Below, in pieces: positions 22,942 to 30,582 of a stretch of DNA of 64,000 bases. Position numbers and translations under genes: made by a program. The notes under the pieces are model-generated. The model had not been told where the DNA came from and made no database searches. It saw only the letters and a program-made list of their open reading frames with translations. Position 1 is the first letter of the stretch. Each line of letters starts with the position of its first letter. The stretch covers positions 4,231,501 through 4,295,500 of the forward strand of contig JADKIW010000001.1 of NCBI GenBank assembly GCA_016721115.1. Reading direction: 5' to 3'. The stretch comes from Candidatus Defluviilinea proxima. GTDB lineage: Bacteria; Chloroflexota; Anaerolineae; Anaerolineales; Villigracilaceae.

Positions 22942-25632
22942 ATGGAACAAAACAATTACTGGCACACAAAGAGCAAGGACCAGGCGTTTGCCCAGCTCAA
23001 TAGCGGCGAAACAGGCCTAAGTCAGAAAGAGGCGGATACACGTCTGGCACAATATGGCCCGAATGAGATCAAGGCTGCGCATCGCGTTTCGCCGTGGGAG
23101 ATTCTCTTTGAACAATTTAAAAATGTATTGATCCTCATCCTGCTTGGCGCAACGGTCCTCTCCTTTTTCCTGGGGCATGGTGTTGAGTCAGTTGTCATTG
23201 CAGTGATCGTGCTCTTTGCCGTGGGACTTGGCTTTGTGCAGGAATATCGCGCCGAACGCGCCATCGAAGCCTTGCGACAAATGGCCGCACCCACCGCAAC
23301 CGTACTGCGAGATGGACAGGAAGTGAAAGTGCCCGCGCGTGAGGTTGCGCCCGGCGATGTGGTGATATTGCACACCGGTGATCGTATTCCGGCAGATGGA
23401 CGTTTGATCGAATCCATCAACCTGCAGATCGAAGAGGCGGCGTTGACCGGGGAATCGGTGCCCGTGGAAAAACACACCGACGCGCTTCAAACTCAAGAGA
23501 TGCCTGTGGGCGACCGCAAGAACATGGTCTACGCTGGAACCGCCGCCACCTATGGGCGCGGACGAGCCTTGATCGTTGCAACAGGCATGCAAACCGAGTT
23601 CGGAAAGATCGCACAGCTTCTGCAAACCGTTGAAAGCAGTAAGACACCGTTACAACAAAACCTTGATAGGGTCGGCTCTGTGCTGGCACGCGCAGCGTTC
23701 GTTGTGGTCGGCATTATCGTAGCGCTCGGCCTCCTACGCGGACAACCCTTTATCGAAATGCTCATCTTCGGCATTGCGTTGGCGGTGGCCGTTGTGCCAG
23801 AAGCACTGCCTGCTGTTGTGACCATCTCACTTGCCATCGGTGTGCAGAAAATGGTTAAGAGGAATGCGCTCATCCGCCGCCTTCCTGCTGTGGAAACACT
23901 CGGCAGTACATCGGTTATTTGTTCCGATAAAACAGGTACGCTCACCAAAGACGAGATGACCGTGCGCAAACTGTATGTAGCGGGGCAGGTCTTTGATGTC
24001 AGCGGCTCCGGCTACGAACCTGTGGGGCGCTTCACCAGCGACGGCAAGAGCATGGAACCGACAAGCGAGTTGAAGCACATGCTCACCGCCGCCACGCTCG
24101 CGTCGGACGCAACCATTGTCAAAGATGAAACCAACAATGAAAAGAACGATTGGGATATCAAAGGCGACCCCACCGAAGGTGCTCTCGTCGTCGCAGCGGC
24201 CAAGGCCGGGCTTAAGAAAGAAGCGTTGGATAATGCGTATCCACGCTTGCAGGAAATCCCATTCACATCCGAAACCAAGCGTATGACCACCCTCCATCAA
24301 ACGGAGAAAGGCAAGGTGGCCTATACCAAAGGCGCACCCGAGATCATTTTAGATAACTGCGATTCGATCCTCACATCAAATGGCGTTAAAAAATTGGATG
24401 AAGCGACTCGCAAGCAGGTCATGGATACGGCTCGTGAATTCGCCAGCCAGGCCCTGCGTGTTCTTGGTATCGCTTCAAAGCCAGACGCGGTAATTGAGTC
24501 TGCTCAAACCGACATGACCTTTCTCGGGCTGGCTGGCATGATCGATCCTCCACGCCCCGAAGCAAAGGAAGCGATTGCCGTCTGTGAAAGCGCAGGCATT
24601 CGTGCCGTGATGATCACGGGCGATCATCCTCTCACGGCTCAGGCTGTAGCACGTGAGTTGGGCCTGCTCAAAACCGGGCGCGTGGTGACCGGTGCAGAAC
24701 TCGATGGCATCTCCGATGAAGATTTCAAGCGCGAAGTGGAAACCATCGACGTGTATGCACGCGTCTCCCCTGCTCACAAATTGCGTGTGGTCACGGCATT
24801 ACAAGCCAACGAACACATCGTCGCCATGACCGGTGACGGCGTGAACGATGCACCCGCCCTCAAGAAAGCGGATATTGGCATCGCGATGGGCATCACCGGC
24901 ACAGATGTAACCAAAGAAGCCGCCGCCATGACCCTTACCGATGACAACTTCGCTTCCATCGTTGCGGCTGTCGAAGAAGGGCGCGGCGTATTCGGCAACA
25001 TCAAGAAATATTTGATGTATTTGCTCTCCTCGAATATCGGCGAGATCGGCCTGATGGCTGGCTCTGCGTTGCTTGGCTTGCCCCTGCCTTTGACCGCCGT
25101 GCAAATTCTTTACGTCAACCTCGCTACAGATGGGTTACCCGCTCTGGCGCTTTCTGTTGACCCTGCTGAAAAAGACTTGATGAAGCGCAAACCGCGTAAT
25201 CAAAAGACAGGCATCTTCACCCGCCCCGTAGTTGCACTCATGTTGGCGGGCGGTATCTGGTCCACGATCATCAATCTCGGTCTGTTCATCTGGGCGTTTA
25301 ACTCGGGCCGCAGTCAGGAAGAGGCGATGACCATGACCTTCGTATCGTTGGTCCTGGTGCAATTCTTCAAAGCCTATAACTTCCGCTCTGACCGTCACTC
25401 GGTCTTTAACCGTCCGTTCGAGAACAAGTGGCTAAACACTGCCATCCTCTGGGAATCTGTACTGCTGTTGGCGATCATTTACATCCCCGCCTTGCATGAA
25501 CCTTTCAACACTTTCAGCCTTCCACTCATTGACTGGGCCATTATCTTTGCTCTTTCGCTAACCATTTCCCCAGTGCTTGAATTTGTAAAATGGATGGAAC
25601 GCAAGGGTTGGTTTGGCGCAATGGAGGCATAG
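22942..25632 (+). CDS. P-type cation ATPase (P2A, Ca2+/Mn2+-type)
   Basis: 896 residues. Actuator motif ALTGESVPVEKHTD, phosphorylation motif SDKTGTLT with Asp329, nucleotide-domain motif KGAPEIIL, and hinge GDGVNDAPALKKADIGIAMG. Membrane helix 4 has PEALP, where SERCA-type pumps have PEGLP, and helix 6 has NLATDGLPALAL. The pump drives divalent cations out of the cytoplasm with ATP. Calcium is the default prediction for this branch, but the upstream manganese riboswitch makes Mn2+ export more likely here. Second gene of the unit begun at 22703. Confidence 0.93.
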   Translation: MEQNNYWHTKSKDQAFAQLNSGETGLSQKEADTRLAQYGPNEIKAAHRVSPWEILFEQFKNVLILILLGATVLSFFLGHGVESVVIAVIVLFAVGLGFVQEYRAERAIEALRQMAAPTATVLRDGQEVKVPAREVAPGDVVILHTGDRIPADGRLIESINLQIEEAALTGESVPVEKHTDALQTQEMPVGDRKNMVYAGTAATYGRGRALIVATGMQTEFGKIAQLLQTVESSKTPLQQNLDRVGSVLARAAFVVVGIIVALGLLRGQPFIEMLIFGIALAVAVVPEALPAVVTISLAIGVQKMVKRNALIRRLPAVETLGSTSVICSDKTGTLTKDEMTVRKLYVAGQVFDVSGSGYEPVGRFTSDGKSMEPTSELKHMLTAATLASDATIVKDETNNEKNDWDIKGDPTEGALVVAAAKAGLKKEALDNAYPRLQEIPFTSETKRMTTLHQTEKGKVAYTKGAPEIILDNCDSILTSNGVKKLDEATRKQVMDTAREFASQALRVLGIASKPDAVIESAQTDMTFLGLAGMIDPPRPEAKEAIAVCESAGIRAVMITGDHPLTAQAVARELGLLKTGRVVTGAELDGISDEDFKREVETIDVYARVSPAHKLRVVTALQANEHIVAMTGDGVNDAPALKKADIGIAMGITGTDVTKEAAAMTLTDDNFASIVAAVEEGRGVFGNIKKYLMYLLSSNIGEIGLMAGSALLGLPLPLTAVQILYVNLATDGLPALALSVDPAEKDLMKRKPRNQKTGIFTRPVVALMLAGGIWSTIINLGLFIWAFNSGRSQEEAMTMTFVSLVLVQFFKAYNFRSDRHSVFNRPFENKWLNTAILWESVLLLAIIYIPALHEPFNTFSLPLIDWAIIFALSLTISPVLEFVKWMERKGWFGAMEA

Positions 25633-25680
25633 CCTTCAAAAGGCATCACTTACACAATCACCCGAAACAACTCTTACTTT

Positions 25681-25720
25681 AAAAAACGAAAAACCCCGCG
25701 TCTTTCATAGACGCGGGGTT
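25681..25720 (-). terminator. Terminator of the multihaem cytochrome operon
   Basis: AACCCCGCGTCT (25692-25703) pairs with AGACGCGGGGTT (25709-25720). Read on the minus strand the hairpin is followed by a T-rich run (TTTTTCGTTTTTT), so it ends the operon that reads leftward to 25750. It may also stop the ATPase transcript. Confidence 0.8.
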
Positions 25721-25749
25721 GATTCTATTACCGACAACGTATCCTACAC

Positions 25750-27144
25750 CTAATCATCGTCACCTCCACCATCTCCACCGCCTCCTTCATCCTCTGGATT
25801 CCCATCATGGCAGGCTGTACAAGTAGCAGTATTCAATGTCTGTGTATGACAATCACGACACGATGCACCACCATGATTGACTCCACTTCCACCTTCATCT
25901 GCGATCCCAGGGTGCGGACCACGATAGGGTGCATACCAATTATCGGTCGTATGGCATGAGATGCAGTTGAGACCAAACATCCCTGCATGGAAAGATGGGT
26001 CACTGTGGCAACCTGAGCAATTCCGTGGCAAACCAACAAACTGGCTATTCACATGGCACTTTTCACATGCCACGTCTGCATGCTTCCCTGTTAGCGGGAA
26101 ACTTTTCTTATGATCAAACGTGACATTCTCCCACGAGGTCGGGAGATGGCAGGTCGAACAATCGGTGCCGAACCGCCCATCATGCTCGTCATCCTGCTTA
26201 TGACAGGAATAACAATCTGTAGGAGTCCCTTTATAAACGTTGTTCACGTGGCATTGCTCACAACGCGCTTCTGCATGTTCACCCTCCAACTTGAAAGCTG
26301 AAAGGTTGTGATCAAATTTCGCTGGTGTCCAACCGTCTACGGAGTGACAGGCCGAACAGTCCTGCCCGAAGCGCCCGTCATGAGGTTCATCCTTAAGATG
26401 ACAGGAATAGCAATCCTGCTTGGCCATTTGAAAGTCACTGATCTTGCGTGCATCGGTATGGCATTGCACACACGGAAGCCCCACGTGACTGCCAGTCACC
26501 TTGAACGAAAATTTATCGTGATTGAAATTCGTAACAAGGCTATCTGCGCCATCATGGCAATCAAGACACGCCGAGCCATAAGACAATGTGTGTGCTGTCA
26601 TAAATCCCAGATCCATTTGACGATGACAGGTATCGCACATTTGCAAGTCAAATCGGGATATATCTTCACCATGACAATCAGAACAAACAAACGCTTCATT
26701 CGTGACTTTGAACTGGTGTCCGGTCAACAAGAATCCCACCACCTCATGCGGAAAAACTGCATCTCCTATTTCGGTGAGGCTGGCATCTGCCCCACGATGT
26801 TCTGGGTGGCAGTGACGGCAATTCAAGTCCGGGTTGTCGTGCAACATCTTCCCGTGCATCGATGCGACATCCTTCATTTGAGTTGCCACAGTTCCATGAC
26901 AATCTACACAACGGTCTTCCATTTTTGCCGCTTCCCATGGCGCTGCGTGACAAGCCTTACAATTCCCGCCGATATCAGCGTGCGACTTAACCCCGCCCAA
27001 TATCTCATCGCCATGCGCGTTCAAAGGACCCGGGTTATATAGTACCCCACCCTGAGCATAGGCATATCCCGCGATCACAAAAGCCGTGATAATGGCCGCG
27101 ATGATTCCTGTCCCAGATAGACAACCTAAACGATTGTTTTTCAT
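25750..27144 (-). CDS. Periplasmic/extracytoplasmic 17-haem cytochrome c
   Basis: 464 residues from the ATG at 27144, which follows GGGAGG; a longer frame to 27252 overlaps the cytochrome b gene. One N-terminal hydrophobic helix ends in AYA and may be a signal peptide or anchor. I count 17 CxxCH haem sites. The middle holds tandem units (DCYSCHxxDxxHDGRFGxDC, then FDH, GxHAxxxCExCH), so the protein grew by internal repetition. The C-terminus is a G/D/E-rich tail. It probably carries electrons outside the membrane from the cytochrome b partner to an acceptor. The acceptor is unknown. Confidence 0.9.
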   Translation of the reverse strand: MKNNRLGCLSGTGIIAAIITAFVIAGYAYAQGGVLYNPGPLNAHGDEILGGVKSHADIGGNCKACHAAPWEAAKMEDRCVDCHGTVATQMKDVASMHGKMLHDNPDLNCRHCHPEHRGADASLTEIGDAVFPHEVVGFLLTGHQFKVTNEAFVCSDCHGEDISRFDLQMCDTCHRQMDLGFMTAHTLSYGSACLDCHDGADSLVTNFNHDKFSFKVTGSHVGLPCVQCHTDARKISDFQMAKQDCYSCHLKDEPHDGRFGQDCSACHSVDGWTPAKFDHNLSAFKLEGEHAEARCEQCHVNNVYKGTPTDCYSCHKQDDEHDGRFGTDCSTCHLPTSWENVTFDHKKSFPLTGKHADVACEKCHVNSQFVGLPRNCSGCHSDPSFHAGMFGLNCISCHTTDNWYAPYRGPHPGIADEGGSGVNHGGASCRDCHTQTLNTATCTACHDGNPEDEGGGGDGGGDDD

Positions 27145-27155
27145 TTTTCCTCCCA

Positions 27156-27710
27156 CTACTTCAAGAAGGTTGCGTAATACAATGCCGCACCGATATGCAC
27201 GAATGCGGAAATGAACAACGCCATGCCAATCGGAATATGGATCGTATGCCAAAGAGCCATCAAGCGGCGCGCCTGTTTGAGCGCTTCCTGTGAGAGTGTC
27301 CCTTCGATCTCAAGTCCATCCATGGTACGTGGGATGCGCGTAAAAATATAACGGCCAATAAATCCACTAAAGACAATGATGATGGTCAATAAGGTTGTTG
27401 CACCTGCAAGCCCATTGAACTTCCATGATGTATGGAGCAACACCATATACGGCCCTACAAGCCCGGTGAAAATATGCAACTGCAACCACGTGGACATTTT
27501 TCCCCATTTCACGCTCCTACTTCGTTTACGAAGGCTGTACAACGTCTCAGTCATCAACATTAGAACAAACCCCACGATCCCCATACCGTGACCGAACAAT
27601 TCGCTCGCAGGCGGAACTTCACGAGTAAGGAAGATAACCAAGCCATACACCCCAGTGATCAAGATCATCGCAAGAAACGCAAACCATAATTCCCTATTCC
27701 CTCGCAACAT
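27156..27710 (-). CDS. Membrane cytochrome b-like protein
   Basis: 184 residues with about five membrane helices. Histidines suited to bind haem b are placed in pairs: LHIFTGLVGPYMVLLHTSW (two His, 14 apart) and ALWHTIHIPIGMALFISAFVHIG (His pairs). This matches small dihaem cytochrome b subunits of the succinate dehydrogenase/formate dehydrogenase-like style, though no exact family is recognised. GGAGG precedes the ATG. It lies 11 bases ahead of the 17-haem cytochrome and likely passes electrons between the oxidoreductase or quinone pool and that cytochrome. Confidence 0.75.
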   Translation of the reverse strand: MLRGNRELWFAFLAMILITGVYGLVIFLTREVPPASELFGHGMGIVGFVLMLMTETLYSLRKRSRSVKWGKMSTWLQLHIFTGLVGPYMVLLHTSWKFNGLAGATTLLTIIIVFSGFIGRYIFTRIPRTMDGLEIEGTLSQEALKQARRLMALWHTIHIPIGMALFISAFVHIGAALYYATFLK

Positions 27711-27773
27711 AAGCCCTCCGCATTTCCAACTTTTGTGTCAAACGCAAAAAAACGAACTTCTGGATTCCAAATT

Positions 27774-29069
27774 TTATTTTCTAGTTGTCCAAAACTCAGC
27801 GATCACATCACCGATCTTTGCGTTCGGTGCAAGCAATCTCTCACGGATCGGAGAAATATCTACATTCTCCGTCACGATCTTCTGAAGCGGAAACGAAAGT
27901 TTCTGGTCGCCCATCACAATCGCGCCTAATAATTTTTTCTCGCCAACCAGCAACCGCACATGATTCACATCGAAACCAGTTTGCGCCACCACAGAGTTGG
28001 GCAATTGACGCCAAGTCTCGCTATCCCCACGCGCTATGCCGATCACATCTTTGTCCAGTCCACGCCCAACTGTGCCGATGATCGTTGTTGTAAGGCCAGC
28101 CAGGCGCGTCACATTGAACGGAGCCTCTTTGATATAGGCCGTTTTCTTTCCTGCCATGTTCAATCCAGCCGCATACCCTTGTTGACGCGCTGGCCCCCAC
28201 AAGCTATCTAAAGAAGAACGTCCAGTCAATGGATCATAGACTTGCGCCACATCACCAGCCGCAAAGATATCGGGGTCGTTCGTCTGCAAATATTCATTGA
28301 CCAAAATCCCTCGATCAATCGCCAGCCCAGCCTGCTTCGCCAACTCCACACGTGGACGAATCCCGATCGCGCATGCCACCAAATCGCACTTCAACGTTTT
28401 GCCATCCAACATACGCACACCAGTCACGCGGTTACTCTTCCCTGTGACTTCGATCACCTCGGCGTGGTGATGCAAAGTCACCCCTTCTTCCTGCAACCGA
28501 TGTTCAACGATCTTCGATTCGTGCTCGTCAAGCACGTTACTCCAATACCGATCCCCTCGAAGCAAATAATGGACCTTCACCCCGCGTGTGACAAGTCCTT
28601 CCACCAGCTCAAGCGCCGTGATCCCACCACCTACAACAACAGCAGTCTTTCCACGTCGCGCATGTTTTAAAATACGTTTCGCATCTTCCATATGATCAAG
28701 TTTGAGTACACCATCAAGGTTTGCGCCGGGAACTTCCAAAGGCATCGCTTGAGCACCCACAGCGATCAATAAACGATCATAAGATAAAGAAGCCTGACCA
28801 TCCAACTCCAAAACATGTTGTTCACGCAGAATATTCTTTACTCGTCCTTTGACAAAACGAAATTTCATCTTGCGGTAATCATCCGCAGTACGTGGAAATA
28901 AAGCTTTGTCATGCAATTCCCCTGTCAAATAATAAGCAAGCCCCGGGCGCGAATAATACCCGTACGGGTCATCGCCAACCATAATCACATCTCCCGCCGC
29001 ATCCACAGAACGGATCGCTTCGATTGCCGCGATGCCCGCCACACCCGAACCAATGATCACATATTTCAT
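27774..29069 (-). CDS. FAD/NAD(P)-dependent oxidoreductase
   Basis: 431 residues from the ATG at 29069, which overlaps the ferredoxin stop (ATGA). FAD site MKYVIIGSGVAGIAAIEAI at the N-terminus, second nucleotide site TAVVVGGGITALELVEGL near residue 150, and the flavin-binding PDIFAAGDVAQVYDP near 270. This is a class I pyridine nucleotide-disulphide fold of the rubredoxin/ferredoxin reductase or NirB-like type, with no redox-active CxxxxC. Linked to a ferredoxin, a cytochrome b and a multihaem cytochrome, it probably moves electrons between NAD(P)H and ferredoxin or the membrane. Confidence 0.9.
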   Translation of the reverse strand: MKYVIIGSGVAGIAAIEAIRSVDAAGDVIMVGDDPYGYYSRPGLAYYLTGELHDKALFPRTADDYRKMKFRFVKGRVKNILREQHVLELDGQASLSYDRLLIAVGAQAMPLEVPGANLDGVLKLDHMEDAKRILKHARRGKTAVVVGGGITALELVEGLVTRGVKVHYLLRGDRYWSNVLDEHESKIVEHRLQEEGVTLHHHAEVIEVTGKSNRVTGVRMLDGKTLKCDLVACAIGIRPRVELAKQAGLAIDRGILVNEYLQTNDPDIFAAGDVAQVYDPLTGRSSLDSLWGPARQQGYAAGLNMAGKKTAYIKEAPFNVTRLAGLTTTIIGTVGRGLDKDVIGIARGDSETWRQLPNSVVAQTGFDVNHVRLLVGEKKLLGAIVMGDQKLSFPLQKIVTENVDISPIRERLLAPNAKIGDVIAEFWTTRK

Positions 29070-29335
29070 ACCTTCCCCTTTACTGCAAACAAGTCCGTTT
29101 TCTCGAACCGTAAAACCCCACGTGGGCACCGTGCCACACACTCACCGCACGTCAAGCATTGGCTGTGAACCACAGGCTCACCTCGCCAGGCATGGGCACG
29201 CACATCAATACCGATCGGACAGTTATAGGAACAGATCCCACACTGCACACAACGCGCAGAATCAGGAACCACATGTCCCGAAGAAAGAACCGTGTGTTTA
29301 TCCGCATCTCGCTTGAAAAGGTCGAAGAGTGACAT
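29066..29335 (-). CDS. Ferredoxin-like protein with two [4Fe-4S] clusters
   Basis: 89 residues with two cluster motifs: CVQCGICSYNCPIG and CLTCGECVARCPRG, separated by about 20 residues. It is soluble. First gene of a four-gene operon running ferredoxin, flavin oxidoreductase, cytochrome b and 17-haem cytochrome c, with a 4-base overlap to the second gene. Upstream lie a TATAAT box and a CRP-like palindrome (29384-29416). Confidence 0.92.
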   Translation of the reverse strand: MSLFDLFKRDADKHTVLSSGHVVPDSARCVQCGICSYNCPIGIDVRAHAWRGEPVVHSQCLTCGECVARCPRGVLRFEKTDLFAVKGKV

Positions 29336-29383
29336 TCGCTTAATAGTCGTCCAAATGAGAAAAAAGTTACGGCCTGCAAATCC

Positions 29384-29416
29384 ATTATAGACAGATAGAC
29401 GATGACAAAAGTCACG
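29384..29416 (-). promoter_or_regulatory. Promoter and CRP-like palindrome of the ferredoxin-cytochrome operon
   Basis: On the minus strand TATAAT is at 29389-29384. The plus-strand sequence GATGACAAAAGTCACG (29401-29416) shares 12 of 16 bases with the nrfH operator TGTGACTAAAGTCACA. The palindrome centre lies about 31 bases before the expected start point, closer than the usual -41, so activation by a class II mechanism is not certain. Confidence 0.5.
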
Positions 29417-29430
29417 ATTAAGTCATGAAA

Positions 29431-29461
29431 TAAAAACAGAGCTGTCTCACGACAACTCTGT
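29431..29461 (-). terminator. Terminator of the cold-shock gene
   Basis: ACAGAGCTGTC (29436-29446) pairs with GACAACTCTGT (29451-29461), with one mismatch; on the minus strand the hairpin leads into TTTTTA. It lies 43 bases after the cold-shock stop codon. Confidence 0.75.
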
Positions 29462-29503
29462 TCGATTCGCAAAACTTGAGTCGGCAAGCCGACAGGCTTA
29501 GTC

Positions 29504-29716
29504 TTACGAGAGGGGCTTTACATCGGCGGCCTGCAAACCCTTCGGGCCATCTTCGACGGAAAACTCCACTTTCTGCTCGGCAACCAGCTTCCGGTATCCA
29601 TCGGACTGAATGGCGCTGAAGTGAACGAACACATCTTCGCCGTTGTCACGACCAATGAACCCATAACCTTTGGTGGCATTGAACCACTTGACGGTACCAA
29701 CAATACGTTCTGACAT
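29504..29716 (-). CDS. Cold-shock domain protein
   Basis: 70 residues, the usual length. RNA-binding motifs KWFNATKGYGFIGRD (RNP1) and VFVHFSAI (RNP2) are intact. The protein binds single-stranded RNA or DNA and melts secondary structure. A promoter (29792-29820) and a leader of about 70 bases with a GC-rich hairpin precede it; such leaders often act as temperature sensors in csp genes, but this was not tested. Ribosome site GGAG. Confidence 0.96.
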   Translation of the reverse strand: MSERIVGTVKWFNATKGYGFIGRDNGEDVFVHFSAIQSDGYRKLVAEQKVEFSVEDGPKGLQAADVKPLS

Positions 29717-29791
29717 CTTACAAATCTCCTACTAAAAAATTTATGCCCGCTCGCAACACCAAAGCATCACTTCCCGGGCACGACGCCCGCA

Positions 29792-29820
29792 AGATTATCA
29801 CGCCTGAAAACCCATGTCAA
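29792..29820 (-). promoter_or_regulatory. Promoter of the cold-shock gene
   Basis: On the minus strand TTGACA (29820-29815), a 17-base spacer and TAATCT (29797-29792). The -35 box overlaps the stop codon of the PHP gene upstream. Confidence 0.7.
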
Positions 29821-30473
29821 GCCTTGTTTAACGATTTGTAAATCACTGCAAAACGGGATGTCAGATGGACCCACGGAGACGACCATTTCACTCTCGGAAC
29901 GCCCCTGCGAATAACCTTCCGCATCTCATCCGGACCTTCAAACTGGTCCAGCAAAAGGAGGCTTCTCCCCAACTCGAACGCTGCATGCGCATCCGACCCG
30001 ACCGTCCCTGGAATGTTGTGTTTCTCAGCAAATTCCCGTGCCAAGCGGTTGAAGTCCGGGTCCATACAGCGGGAATTGAACACCTCGATCGCATCCACAT
30101 CAGGCAGAATTTCGAGCAGGTCATCCTCTTTCCAACCACCCTTTCGCAACTTGTCAAACGGATGCGAGACACTGATGAAAGCGCCCTGATCCTTCAAGCG
30201 ACGAATTGTCTCTTGCGGAGATAAAAACGGAGGCACCTCTTCAGTTACAAACGCCGCAAGGATCTCACCTTGGGTCGTCATGATCTCCTCGCCCACGATT
30301 ACCAACTCCGGGGTCAAAATCTGAGCCGTCCGCGCCCCCTCAATCGTGTTGTGATCCGTCACAACAACCCGGTCAATCCCCTTACGACGACAAGTCTCCA
30401 CCAACTTGCGCGGAGAAGTCAGGGAATCTTTTGAAAAAACAGTATGACAGTGAAATTCGACAGATAGGGTCAT
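29817..30473 (-). CDS. PHP-domain phosphoesterase
   Basis: 218 residues from the ATG at 30473. Metal-binding patterns of the PHP domain: VEFHCHTVFSKDS at the N-terminus, VVVTDHNTIEGA, the Glu of VGEEIMTTQGEI, ISVSHPFDKLRKG, and TVGSDAHAAFELG. These match the trinuclear-metal site of PHP phosphoesterases, which include histidinol phosphatase, 3',5'-nucleoside bisphosphatases and polymerase-linked domains. The gene lies alone, divergent from the SPFH cluster, and its substrate cannot be named. Confidence 0.88.
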   Translation of the reverse strand: MTLSVEFHCHTVFSKDSLTSPRKLVETCRRKGIDRVVVTDHNTIEGARTAQILTPELVIVGEEIMTTQGEILAAFVTEEVPPFLSPQETIRRLKDQGAFISVSHPFDKLRKGGWKEDDLLEILPDVDAIEVFNSRCMDPDFNRLAREFAEKHNIPGTVGSDAHAAFELGRSLLLLDQFEGPDEMRKVIRRGVPRVKWSSPWVHLTSRFAVIYKSLNKA

Positions 30474-30499
30474 AAATGAAAAAATATGATGTACGTAGC

Positions 30500-30527
30500 T
30501 TGACAATACGGATATAAGTTATATACT
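30500..30527 (+). promoter_or_regulatory. Promoter of the SPFH/S24 cluster
   Basis: TTGACA (30500-30505), a 16-base spacer and TATACT (30522-30527). The expected transcript starts about 50 bases before the first ATG, which has an AAGGAG ribosome site. Confidence 0.75.
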
Positions 30528-30582
30528 AATTTTACAGTGGGTGCAAGTTTGGTGTTTTGATAGTTTAAGGAGCGGTTATAAA

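Noticed and set aside
26308..27042. Open frame of 244 codons on the plus strand opposite the 17-haem cytochrome
   Set aside because: It mirrors the regular CxxCH codons of the real gene and has no start signal or domain.
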